Shown here piece after piece: positions 1 through 9,329 of a stretch of DNA of 64,000 bases (within the stretch, counting starts at the first letter, position 1; every line of letters starts with the position of its first letter). Under the pieces are notes generated by a model. That model worked only from the letters and a program-made list of their open reading frames with translations, had not been told where the DNA came from and made no database searches. Made by a program: the position numbers and the translations under genes. The stretch is from Strigamia acuminata (lineage: Eukaryota > Arthropoda > Chilopoda > Geophilomorpha > Linotaeniidae): NCBI GenBank assembly GCA_949358305.1, contig OX442314.1, positions 54,507,369-54,571,368 on the forward strand, written 5' to 3'.

Positions 1-387
1 CCTCACGGGGACGTCAAACTGTGCGATTTCGGGCTTTCGCGATTCCTTCACGACGGCGAGGAAATTCGAGAAATAAAGGGAACTCCGGACTACGTCGCGC
101 CCGAAGTCCTGAGTTACGATCCGATTTCGTCGGCCACGGACATGTGGAGCGTCGGGGTTTTGGCGTACGTTTTGCTGACGAGGCACTCGCCGTTTGCGGG
201 CGAGGACAAGCAGGAGACGTTTTGCAATATTTCCCGAGTTAGTTTTCATTTTCCGGAGGATTTGTTCGAGGGCGTGTCGAGTGCAGCGCACGATTTCATT
301 AGGAAGTTGTTAATTAGGAAACCCTGTTTGCGAATGAGCGCTCGCGAATGTCTTGAGCACGAGTGGCTGGCAAACGACATTGACTGA
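1..387 (+). CDS. DRAK/STK17-like Ser/Thr protein kinase, 3' end (partial)
   Basis: The reading frame is open from base 1 to a TGA at 385-387, giving 128 residues; the 5' part lies outside the window. It is the C-lobe of a protein kinase: DFG at residues 9-11, GTPDYVAPE at 27-35 (activation-loop end and APE), and DMWSVGV at 47-53 (subdomain IX). The end matches subdomain XI, with an invariant-type Arg in [12 protein letters not shown]. The PDYVAPE, DMWSVGV and TRHSPFAG wording is typical of the death-associated kinase group (DAPK/DRAK). The protein stops just after the kinase domain, as in short DRAK-type kinases. Such kinases phosphorylate myosin light chain and act in the cytoplasm or nucleus. 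The kinase call is sure; the DRAK assignment is by pattern memory. Confidence 0.9.
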   Translation, partial: PHGDVKLCDFGLSRFLHDGEEIREIKGTPDYVAPEVLSYDPISSATDMWSVGVLAYVLLTRHSPFAGEDKQETFCNISRVSFHFPEDLFEGVSSAAHDFIRKLLIRKPCLRMSARECLEHEWLANDID

Positions 388-447
388 AAAATATTTGAGA
401 GATGTTTTCGCCTGGTGTGGTGTTTCTATTGTCGAATTACTGAAATC

Positions 448-453
448 AATAAA
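448..453 (+). terminator. Poly(A) signal of the kinase gene
   Basis: An AATAAA hexamer lies 61 bases after the kinase stop codon, followed by a T-rich stretch. Confidence 0.65.
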
Positions 454-500
454 TTCAGAGAAGCAGTTCTCAACTTAGGGTTTTGTTCCGAGATATGGAT

Positions 501-991
501 GAATATTTCATCGTTTTAGACGTCTTTTCATTAATATTTCATCGTTTTAGACGTCTTTTCATTGATATTTCATCGTTTTAGACGTCTTTTCATTAATATT
601 TCATCGTTTTAAACGTGTTTTGATAGTATTTCATCGTTTTAGACGTGTTTTGACGGATATTTCATCGTTTAAGACGTTTTTTCATCGATATTTCATCGTT
701 TAAGACGTCTTTTCATCGATATTTCATCGTTTTAGATGTCTTTTTATCGATATTTCATCGTTTTAGACATTTTTCATCAAAATTTCATCATTTTAGACGT
801 GTTTTGATGGATATTTTATCGTTTAAGACGTCTTTTCATCGATATTTCATCGTTTTAGACGTCTTTTCATCGATATTTCATCGTTTTAGACATTTTTCAT
901 CAATATTTCATCATTTTAGACGTGTTTTGATGGATATTTTATCGTTTAAGACGTCTTTTCATTAATATTTCATTGTTTTAGACGTCTAAAA
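501..991. repeat. 31-bp minisatellite, about 16 copies
   Basis: A head-to-tail array with a period of 31 bp, best seen at 502, 533 and onward. The unit reads roughly ATATTTCATCGTTTTAGACG then TCTTTTCATCG, with copy-to-copy substitutions (AGACGTG, AGACATT). The last unit ends in the perfect 18-bp palindrome GTTTTAGACGTCTAAAAC at 974-991. It begins about 50 bases past the kinase poly(A) signal, so it is probably not transcribed with that gene. Confidence 0.9.
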
Positions 992-1490
992 CAAATAAAC
1001 ATGTCAGAAATTAGTTAAAGTATCAGCTAAAGTAAAAAAATCAACCAAAAAACATCTAGAATGTTGATTTACCGCCTAAAATGATGAAAAATCGATAAAT
1101 ATAAATTTACCCTATTTATATTTTTGCTGTTGGGGCTTCAGGGTCTCGAGACCGGCAGATGCGGCCGGGCCCTCACTAATAATTTATTTACAATATTACG
1201 ATATAATTCCGTGACTCAAAGATTATTTTTTACTGACACGTGACTTGAATCACGAGTTTGTGACTCCCAACATCACCGTTATCCAAAATTAGAGTGCCAT
1301 TAGTCAGCAAGCGAGGGGGATAAGACAATACGACTAAAAATCACTCGTGTAGGCTGAAGACGGTACGGTAAGTTGAACATCTCAAAGCCCCATTAATTCG
1401 TGAGCGGATCCACAAATGGAGGTCGTGGTGAATATTTCGGCTCAATTTTTGCCTAATAATCAATTATATTTTAACCTCAGAATGAATTAT
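992..1490. other. Intergenic DNA, no gene seen
   Basis: AT-rich sequence without a supported ORF. One short GC-rich patch lies at about 1130-1175. The last 50 bases grade into the 20-bp array that follows. Confidence 0.5.
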
Positions 1491-2345
1491 TTTGGAGTAA
1501 AAATAAATTTTTGCTTCCAAAAAATAAATTTTTGCTCCAAAAAATGAATTTTTGCTCCAAAAAATGAATTTTTGCTTTAAAAAATAAATTTTTGCTCTAA
1601 AAAATGAATTTTTGCTCTAAAAAGGAATTTTGGCTCTAAAAAATAAATTTTTGCTCTAAAAAATGAATTTTTGCTCTAAAAAATGAATTTTTGCTCCAAA
1701 AAATGAATTTTTGCTTTAAAAAATAAATTTTTGCTTTAAAAAATGAATTTTTGCTCTAAAAAGGAATTTTGGCTCTAAAAAATAAATTTTTGCTCTAAAA
1801 AATGAATTTTTGCTCTAAAAAATGAATTTTTGCTCCAAAAAATGAATTTTTGCTTTAAAAAATAAATTTTTGCTCTAAAAAATGAATTTTTGCTCTAAAA
1901 AGGAATTTTGGCTCTAAAAAATAAATTTTTGCTCTAAAAAATGAATTTTTGCTCTAAAAAGAAATTTTGGCTCTAAAAAATAAATTTTTGCTCTAAAAAA
2001 TGAATTTTTGCTCTAAAAAATGAATTTTTGCTCCAAAAAATGAATTTTTGCTCCAAAAAATAAATTTTTGCTCTAAAAATAAATTTTTGCTCTAAAAATA
2101 AATTTTTGCTTTAAAAAATAAATTTTTGCTCTAAAAAATGAATTTTTGCTCTAAAAAATGAATTTTTGCTCCAAAAAATGAATTTTTGCTCTAAAAAAGA
2201 ATTTTTGCTCTAAAAAATAAATTTTTGCTCTAAAAAATGAATTTTTGCTCTAAAAAATGAATTTTTGCTCTAAAAATGAATTTTTGCTCTAAAAAATGAA
2301 TTTTTGCTCCAAAAATTGAATTTTTGCCTTCAAAAATTGAATTTT
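1491..2345. repeat. 20-bp minisatellite, about 43 copies
   Basis: A long array of the unit AAAAAATGAATTTTTGCTCT and variants (TAAATTTTTGC, GGAATTTTGGC). Higher-order blocks of about 6 to 9 units recur, for example the GGAATTTTGGC variant at about 1624, 1761, 1901 and 1959. The word at its left edge, AATGAATTATTTTGG (1485-1499), also occurs in the arrays at 5.2 kb and 14.6 kb. The array ends about 110 bases before the MYND gene start. Confidence 0.93.
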
Positions 2346-2453
2346 TAATATTTTTGGTGTAAAAATTAAAAATATGGTAAAAAAAAACAAAATTTTGGGC
2401 TTAAAAATTCAGTTTTTGGCCTTAAAAATTAAATCTTTCTATTTCTCAAAGCC

Positions 2454-3233
2454 ATGGCTCCATGCAGTATCTCCACAGAAGACCCCAGCTCCGTTAAAAA
2501 CGCACTTTTCCAACACCACCGAAAGAACATCAACCTCATGAAAACCCTCAGCAGTTACAAATCGCATTCAACCGACCAGGACATGCCACCCCACACTTTC
2601 CTCAGCCAACACTTCCCGCTGCGAATCAACTCTACGTCTTTAATCAGCTTCGAAGAACTCCTCTCCTACCTCCAGCACTTCCCCACGCACCCCTATCCAC
2701 ACCTGATGACCTCAACGCCCCACTACTCCATCGTCGACAACCGAAACCGACCCCACAGCCTCCTAGAAACCCTTCTCAAACCGTGCGCAAAGACCCACGG
2801 CACCGATTTGACCATTTTGGTCGGCATCGGCCTAAAACACTTGATGGAACCCGGCTACTACCGGGGATACGCCATCAGATGCACGATAGTGGACGAGCCC
2901 TGCGTGGGTTTGTCGGCGCTGGAGATCGTCGTGGAGGACGACGACAAGTTCATCGCGGTGGTCACCTGTTTGAATCTGGCGCGGGACGACACTCGGTTTG
3001 GGTTCGGGTGTTTGGTCGAGATTAGGAACCCTGTTTTCGATGGGTGTCGTATCGGGGTCGAAGACGGGGCTTGTGTGGTGTTTTTGGGGCGGAGAGAGGT
3101 GGCGCGGTGTCGGGTTTGCGGGTTTCGGGGGTTCAAAATGTGCACGGGGTGTCGTGTCGCTTGTTACTGCTGCGACGAATGTCAGGTTTATGACTGGACT
3201 CAGAGGGAACACACTTTGATTTGTAGGACGTAA
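2454..3233 (+). CDS. MYND zinc-finger protein, intronless
   Basis: A 259-residue ORF starting at an ATG in good context (AAAGCCATGG). Residues 219-257 form a C-terminal MYND zinc finger: C219-x2-C222, C230-x2-C233, C239-x3-C243, H253-x3-C257, with the typical YC, CQ and W248. MYND fingers bind proline-rich peptides in transcription, chromatin or chaperone complexes. The first 218 residues are not recognised; they include a stretch (about 170-215) with FDGCRIGVEDG that resembles the segment preceding MYND in SMYD-like proteins, but no SET domain is visible. There is no intron and an AATAAA follows at 3291. Codon use is C/G-rich at third positions, unlike the flanks, which supports real coding. 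Confidence 0.85.
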   Translation: MAPCSISTEDPSSVKNALFQHHRKNINLMKTLSSYKSHSTDQDMPPHTFLSQHFPLRINSTSLISFEELLSYLQHFPTHPYPHLMTSTPHYSIVDNRNRPHSLLETLLKPCAKTHGTDLTILVGIGLKHLMEPGYYRGYAIRCTIVDEPCVGLSALEIVVEDDDKFIAVVTCLNLARDDTRFGFGCLVEIRNPVFDGCRIGVEDGACVVFLGRREVARCRVCGFRGFKMCTGCRVACYCCDECQVYDWTQREHTLICRT

Positions 3234-3290
3234 AGTAAAATTGTAAAAAATTGTGTTTTAGGAATAATTTGTTGAAGGATTTTGTAAATT

Positions 3291-3296
3291 AATAAA
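3291..3296 (+). terminator. Poly(A) signal of the MYND gene
   Basis: AATAAA 58 bases after the MYND stop codon. Confidence 0.7.
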
Positions 3297-3900
3297 CAAT
3301 GTGCACAATGAATCATTTTGTTTCTTATTTTTATTTCGGTTTATACTTTCAGAGTTAAAATCTAAATTCCACAAAGTAAATAGAAATAACTGTTTACATC
3401 AGAAAATTGCGGAAATTGCTTAAAAACTCTAACGAACTTGATAAAAATTTAAAAGATATAAAACGACCCGATATGAAAGATACAAAACCAATATTAGTAT
3501 AATAAAATCTAATCAAAATCAAAAAAAAAATAATTACAATGTGCAAATATTTACCTCAAATGTTCCAAATTAATAAACATCACTGCAATCACACAGAACC
3601 AACAGAAAAAAACCCAATTTCGACATACATGAACGCCTCCCTTCGTAAATAATACAAGCAAGCTATAATTTGACGTTCCAACATGATTATAAATGATCAC
3701 ATAAACCTTGACACATTACGTTGCTGACCTTTTGCCACACAACAAGCAAAGGTAAATGAAAATCCAAATTAGCAAAACTTACAAGTCAGTACAATCCTCT
3801 GTGAATTCACAGCTAATATATAAGATCAGCAAAGTTTACACGTTTTCGTTTGTGACAAGTGCTCACACATTGTTGCTAACAAGTTCCAGTCATAAACCAC
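3297..3900. other. AT-rich intergenic DNA
   Basis: No supported ORF or repeat was seen. The sequence is A/T-rich up to the ORF at 3.9 kb. Confidence 0.5.
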
Positions 3901-4275
3901 ATAAATAGATTGAGAGCAAAGAAAGTTGAAAGAATTGCCAAAGAGTTCATCCAGGTTCAGAAAACAGAAAAAGCATTACACAACGCATTGTTTCCACCAT
4001 CTTCAATATCAAATCGCATAAGCCGGGTGTTAATGACCATTGTTGCGTTATCTCTATGCATTTACCAATGTTCGAATGTTATCATTCAGTACACAAAAAA
4101 GCCTATTAAAGTAGATGCAGGCTTTACACAGCAAGCAATTGATGATTACCTCGCAATTCAGATGGTATCACTTGATACAGATGAATGTCTGAAATACGAA
4201 GAAGACAACTCTGGCTTGAAGAAGAATTGTAGAAGGAAAAAGTGTTCGACATTAAGCATATTATGGGTAAACTAA
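3901..4275 (+). CDS. Unrecognised ORF with one hydrophobic segment (fragment)
   Basis: An open frame of about 120 residues with no convincing ATG near its 5' end. The upstream bases (AAATAG|ATTG) could be a 3' splice site. A basic, helical N-terminal part is followed by a hydrophobic stretch ending CIYQCSNVIIQY, then an acidic, polar part with two cysteines. This order (short cytoplasmic part, TM1, YxxxP-like turn) recalls the N-terminus of DEG/ENaC channels, but the FPAVT-type motif expected next is missing. It ends at a TAA. It could be a first exon, a gene fragment or part of a mobile element. Function unknown. Confidence 0.3.
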   Translation: MNRLRAKKVERIAKEFIQVQKTEKALHNALFPPSSISNRISRVLMTIVALSLCIYQCSNVIIQYTKKPIKVDAGFTQQAIDDYLAIQMVSLDTDECLKYEEDNSGLKKNCRRKKCSTLSILWVN

Positions 4276-4300
4276 ATGTGGCAGATTTACTGACTAAATA
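4243..4300 (+). pseudogene. Possible copia RNase H C-terminal fragment
   Basis: In the frame shifted against the preceding ORF, the DNA reads FDIKHIMGKLNVADLLTK then TAG and LG. The NVADLLTK-stop-LG wording matches the end of copia RNase H, where ADxxTK precedes the 3' LTR. Only about 20 residues support this. Confidence 0.3.
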
Positions 4301-4970
4301 GCTTGGGTTGGGGCTATTGTTGCGAAAAAGAAATCGCGAAATTCGGGAATCGCGAATTTTGCGATTGCTGAATTCACAGCATTATATCGCGAACTGGCAC
4401 ATTCGCGAAAGCCATCATGACAGACAGTGTGTGTGCCAAATGTGGGATGAACTAATTGTCAGCCATCGACTGTCGCGGCCGTCAGCTGGCGGTTGTTGGC
4501 CGTCAGCAGGCAATTGTTGGCCGTCACCTAACGATTTTTGGCCGATAGTTGACGATTTTTGGCTAAACAAAACAAAAAACAAACCAAACCAAAACCGTGC
4601 GAGGTAAAACGGTATTTTTGGCGATAACGGATTATTGCCGGAATAACGCATTGCGTTGTTTAGCATTGTTGCGTTGTTGCGAAATAACGTCTGCGTTAAC
4701 GCCTCGCCTTAAATTTTATTAATATTTGCTAATAATTCTATATTTTCAGATAAAAATGTCTAGACCTTTCAACAAATTAATGAAGGTTTTAAACCCGGCA
4801 GGTGATGCAGCTAAAATAACGATTGATCACGTTTACAAACTACCGTACTCTTAGATTTGGGCGACCAAAGAATGGACATCATAAAAATTGCTGCCAACCT
4901 CAAAGAATTTTATAAAATCAGCGAAGACGCTGACAAATTTGTTACAAGAATACAGACAGACAGTTGGCAG
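4301..4970. other. Low-complexity stretch with short internal repeats
   Basis: The stretch 4320-4700 is made of repeated short words: TCGCGAA near 4330-4410, TTGGCCGTCA near 4495-4560, and GCGTTGTT near 4650-4690. A short open stretch begins at the ATG at 4756 but is broken after 32 codons. No gene is supported. Confidence 0.5.
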
Positions 4971-5280
4971 GTTTGGAAGCTTATATTCGCTAAAAGCAGA
5001 AAGCAGGGCTTTCCAAATCTTAATTTTAAATATTATTTAATCTGTTATTGTATTTTAGCATTATTGTATGCTGTAGTGATACATGGAGTTATTTGAAGTA
5101 TTGTCTTTTGCAGTTTTATTGCATTTTCTTACTAACATACTAATAAACGAACAACCAACTCTTTGAGTCAGTACCTTGAAATGGTGAGTGAGCTTCAAAC
5201 AAAAGCTGACTTAAAATTTCTGTGAAAAAATATTATTTAAAAAAAAAATGAATTATTTTGGCCAAAAATGAAATATCAAA
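4971..5280 (+). repeat. Dispersed repeat, copy 1 (second copy at 14.4 kb)
   Basis: Bases 4976-5112 match 14420-14566 almost base for base, including the stretch TTCGCTAAAAGCAGAAAGCA. In both copies the homology runs into the 20-bp motif AAAATGAATTATTTTGGCC: a one- to two-unit remnant here (5244-5278) and a full array at 14.6 kb. The repeat is therefore a mobile or formerly mobile sequence that carries its own minisatellite. No transposase is visible. Confidence 0.75.
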
Positions 5281-5561
5281 CCAAATGCACACGACGGTCT
5301 GACGTGCACAACTCATGTGGAAATCCCGGGCGATTTTGAATCCCTAAACTTCCAATTGGGCTCTTGGCTCGCAGCGAAGCTTGTGCGGCTGGGGCACACC
5401 ACTTGATGGTCCACGTGGATAGCTCGCAGGAGTCGAGAAGAGCAGGTCACTGCTCCTTCCTGGCTCAGGTTCGGCTCGGCGACAAGACACGGCTGGAGGA
5501 TACGACGAGACTCGGACTCCAGATTCGTAGAGGAAACCAGGACGCCGCCATGAATAGCGAG

Positions 5562-6401
5562 AGATCCTGGCAGGATGTGAACCGTCAGGCCGTGCGACGA
5601 CTTTTAACCGCGTGCCAGTTGAACGGGCGACACTTGAACGCGTCCACTTAAACGGGCGACATTTAAACAGGGTGACAGTTAAACAGGGCGACACTTGAAC
5701 GGGTTTCCAGTTAAACGGGGCGACACTTTAACGGGTGAAATTTGAACAAGTGACATTTGAACGAGTGTTTTTAGAAATATTTTCAAAAAATGTTATTTAT
5801 AAGGAAATTTTTTATTTTTAATGAATGCTAATGAATGCTAATTAATGATGCGATAAGAATGCAATAGAACAAAGGTATGTCAAAATTTCAGTCCGCCCAA
5901 ATGCAGCAACAGCCAGTTTCACACGGTCATTCAAAGTACGATATTTTTTTGAGTATGGGTGTGTAACACCTGTTGCTCCATGCAGAAGTTTAGTTTTCTG
6001 TAGCTGCATGTTTTTTTTTAGCCCCGAAAAGAAAGTCCACGTTGTCGGGTGATGGCACGAAAATAATGATGACAAGGAATGGTCTCCATTTGGCGGACAC
6101 TTCTTCCGAATTCTACTTTGTTTGGATTCGCCATGATTGAAACGACGGAAAAAACCAACGAGTGCGTCGGCGGAAAAAACCAACGAGTGCAGAGACCGAA
6201 AAAACCAACGAGTGCAGAGACGAACGAGTGCTGCGACGAACGAGTGTCCAGTGCACAGTGTGTGTACATATATACCCCCCACTAGCAAACGTTTCAATGA
6301 CGTTCGATGGACGTGCGGTTAATGTGCGGTTAATTGTCCGCCCGTTAAACGGTCCGCCCTGATTCGCGGGAGATCCTGGCAGGATGTGAACCGTCAGGCC
6401 G
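5562..6401. mobile_element. Candidate DNA element between 31-bp direct repeats
   Basis: A 31-bp sequence beginning AGATCCTGGCAGGATGTGAA occurs identically at 5562-5592 and 6371-6401. Between them, the left side has a run of degenerate units of AACGGGCGACACTTG and AACAGGGCGACA (about 5600-5765). The right side has inverted counterparts (CGCCCGTTAAACGGTCCGCC, ending CCGCCCTG). The inner sequence has a minus-strand open frame (6297-5842) without a recognised domain, and a short tandem of ACCAACGAGTGC units near 6150-6250. It looks like a non-autonomous or decayed DNA transposon with repetitive subterminal ends. The superfamily is unclear. Confidence 0.4.
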
Positions 6402-7921
6402 CTGGCGTGCCACTTTCGTTTCCTGCGAGTCGCTTAAGTCGCGAGGCAGACAGGCCCCCAGTTTCACGCCTTCGCGTCGCCGTGATGGGCTCAAGCCGGA
6501 CTTGTTTTTCCTCTTTTTCCTGCTGGAATTCTGGCCTCCATCTGTGGATTCGACCGCCTCTCGACGTAATCATGTGTGACTGACTAGCTCCATACGCCTG
6601 TCCTTTCTTACCTGAGTTGCAATACGCGAGACCTTGCCTCAGGATTTACTCCCTTTCTGAATTGGGATCAGTTGAAAACACAGAAATGCCAAAAAAGACA
6701 CTTTACACACGTAAAACGTAAAAGTAAGTAAAATGACAACATAAAATTCCAAATACAACATTAATTGACATTCTGTGCATTTCAGGGAGCAGCCAACATG
6801 GAAAGCACCTCCAGGGACCGGCAAGACTGACAGACTTCAGGGAAATGCGTGTCAGATGAGTACAAAATCAAACATTAGAAAAAAGGGTCAAATTAAAAAG
6901 CCCCAATTGTCTCTTCAAGTAAATCCCACACGTGCAGAACCTCTTCCTCGCCGGTGACGTTTTGACAACTCCATATGTTGCTTGCAACAAAGATTGCCAC
7001 CAGAAAGAAAGAAGCCGATGCCTTAAGTGATTCTCTGACGTATTGGGTTGGAAATCCATGCAGGTATTTTTCGGCCAACAATAACTAGGCTCAATTTGAC
7101 CAGTGTATTAACCATTCGTTTCTGTTTTAGCGGATCTAACGACTTGAAATGATAATTTCGAGGAGTGGGTGCAAACTTCCGATTTTCATCCGCAAACGGC
7201 TTCATCTTTGCGCAAGACGATTCACCTCGACAGTAAGGGCAACACGCGCATATACTTTCCACACCGATTCGATTTCTGCACCGACATTGCGATCTTGCTT
7301 GATAATAGTTTGATTCAAGACGTCTCCTTTTAGCGCAGAAATCGTGGTGTTTTCTCCCTTTTCCTCAATAGGGAAGTCGTTCCGAGAGATTGCCTCTCAT
7401 TAATTTCCTCTGTCTTGACCGATTCGAAATCATTATTTTTCACACTACACTTAACGTCTCTTGTATTTCCGAGAAATAAAGATTTTTTTGTTCATTTCCA
7501 ACAATCTGAGAGATTTTTCTTTTTTTTCTAAGAACATTGGGCAGATGGGGGGGGATTACCTTTGTAAGTCCTGAAAACTTTATGACCCTAATTGGTATAC
7601 CTGGCTACTGACCAAGGACGAGTAGTTAGTTACTTTTATTTTCTTTATTAATTTATTCTAATTATTGTAATTTCCGGTAAGTCCTGGAACTAGCAGGTCT
7701 TGGTTCTGATTGTATTTTAATTAATTAGGGATGAGCAGTTAGTTTCTTTTATTTATTTTGTACCTTATTTTATTTTTTAGTTACTAGTTATTTTATTTTA
7801 TTGCTACCTCTCTCCTTAATTTTATTGCAAGCAGTGAAACCAATGAAGTTTGCTGGCTGCTTCAATTTGTCTTTTTCTACTGAAACTTAACTGCGATTCC
7901 AACTGGATTTTATTGACCTAG
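6402..7921. other. Intergenic DNA, nothing convincing
   Basis: Several short open frames occur on both strands (for example 7262-7023 on minus) but none shows a family motif or supporting splice signals. The stretch 7500-7900 is T-rich. No element ends were recognised. Confidence 0.4.
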
Positions 7922-8365
7922 CTAGGATTTTTCGTCGGAGGTGAAGCAAATCCGGCAATAACTATCTGTTCCGGATTCGACGGAAAATTTACAATTAAGG
8001 AAGGCACGTCTTTATTTTTTTGCAATTATGTGGCGCCGCTGCGGAGGCAGGATTTTTTAAATTCATGGTGGAAGATTCCGATGAAGGAGCGTTAGGTTTA
8101 CCGACACTAAGGAGTGGTTTAAATCCACTTTTAGCAACCGTTATTGAAGGATTTTGTACTTTTTCCATAATTCTAACGGGGTACGCAATACCTGAAAGCG
8201 TTTATACAGAAAGAAAGTAGCCCAGACAAATCATAATCGCATTTGTAATGATTGTTACTCAAGTCGGCGCTGTAAGTTTCTTACAATTTTTGAATGTATC
8301 TTTATTTTATTTTCTCTTTTATTTTTTGTAGATTTTGTTTGCAGGGGCCGCGTTTGAGGTACTTC
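7922..8365 (+). pseudogene. Aquaporin-like pseudogene fragment
   Basis: From about 7927 the frame reads FFVGGEANPAITI, an aquaporin NPA box in context. After one frameshift in a T-run near 8015-8020, the ORF at 8020-8220 continues as the helix 4-5 region (CGAAAEAGFFKF and VIEGFCTFSIIL). After a stop codon it continues as PRQIIIAFVMIVTQVGA. A consensus intron follows, with donor GTAAGT at 8272 and acceptor TTTTTGTAG near 8331, then ILFAG. The second NPA box is missing because an R1-like LINE begins there. It differs clearly from the intact aquaporin at 41.8 kb, so it is not a simple recent copy. The frameshift, the stop codon and the missing second half make it a pseudogene. Confidence 0.6.
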
Positions 8366-8676
8366 CACCACTATTTGCGAAACTTATGAATTCAACTCTT
8401 TATTATAACCACCTAAAGATCTACTTCGAAGAAAGAATTAACGTTACGTGCTGCTTTAACTGCAACGCGTTCGGACATACGGCTAAGACATGTAGGCAAA
8501 CAAAACCATGTATGCGTTGTGGTGGGAACCACGACATGAATCAGTGTAACAATGAGATGTGTTGTGTTAAGTGTGCTAAAAGGATGTTATCGAGTAATCA
8601 CATGGCCAATGATTACAACTGCCCGGTGTTTATGGAGCGAGCGCGAAACTATCAATCGCAGGTCGATTATACTTAG
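8345..8676 (+). pseudogene. R1-clade LINE ORF1 (Gag-like), 3' part with CCHC knuckles
   Basis: The open frame ends at TAG 8674-8676. It contains CFNCNAFGHTAKTC and then CMRCGGNHDMNQC and CCVKC, the serial CCHC knuckles of R1/I-type LINE ORF1 proteins, which bind element RNA. The preceding FEVLPPLFAKLMN is the usual lead-in to those knuckles. The 5' part is absent. ORF2 starts immediately, overlapping the stop, as expected for this LINE group. Confidence 0.75.
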
Positions 8677-9175
8677 TGTTCGCTTTAAAATGTCTACAAA
8701 TTAACGTGGGAAGGGGACGGATCGCCATGTCCCTTGCCAGGGACCTGTTGTTTAGAGAGGATATCAACATCGCCTTTATTCAAGAACCGTATATTGGAGC
8801 TACAGAGATGGGTTTACTGTGTCGCCATTTTATCTGGACATCTACTTCTAAGACAATTATTTGAATCAATAACCCCAATCTTCAAGTCATTAACATTATG
8901 ACGGTGAACAATGATAACATAGTGGCGATGTCGATTACGTTGAACGACCATCAGTTTTGTGTTTCCTCGGTGTACTTCCCCCCCATACAGGTCGACCCAC
9001 AGTTGATGATAATCACTGGATTGTTACGTAGCTATCCGGATGGAGTAGCTATTGTTGGCGATTTTAACGCGCGAAATGAACTTTGGGGCGATAACCTCAC
9101 AGACATCAGAGGAAGAACTGTCGCCGACTTCATGGCGACCTATGACCTGTTGAGTGGTAGTGATGATGTGAAAAC
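8676..9175 (+). pseudogene. R1-like LINE ORF2, apurinic-type endonuclease part
   Basis: Two ORF pieces (8676-8864 and 8898-9175), separated by a stop codon, cover the endonuclease domain. LQINVGRG marks the start, QEPYIG holds the catalytic Glu, and VGDFNARNELWG holds the GDFN/D-x-N motif. The domain breaks off near 9170, where unrelated DNA begins. The reverse transcriptase part resumes at about 11.3 kb, so an insertion plus a deletion has split the element. Confidence 0.75.
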
Positions 9176-9325
9176 TGATTGTTTTACTGTTTTTTTTATA
9201 ATTTTCTTTATATTCTTTTAATGTGTCGTTTTATTATATTTTATTTGATTTGATTTGTGTTATCGATTTTAAATATTGTGTTCAATATTTGTATTTTGTT
9301 TTGATTTGATTTTGTGGTATTTGAG
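9176..9325. other. AT-rich junction sequence
   Basis: T-rich sequence between the broken endonuclease frame and the hAT-like pseudogene; no clear target-site duplication was found. Confidence 0.4.
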
Positions 9326-9329
9326 GACA

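Noticed and set aside
5344-5694. 116-codon minus-strand ORF and its plus counterpart
   Set aside because: GC-rich repeat-like sequence running into degenerate tandem units; no protein motif seen.
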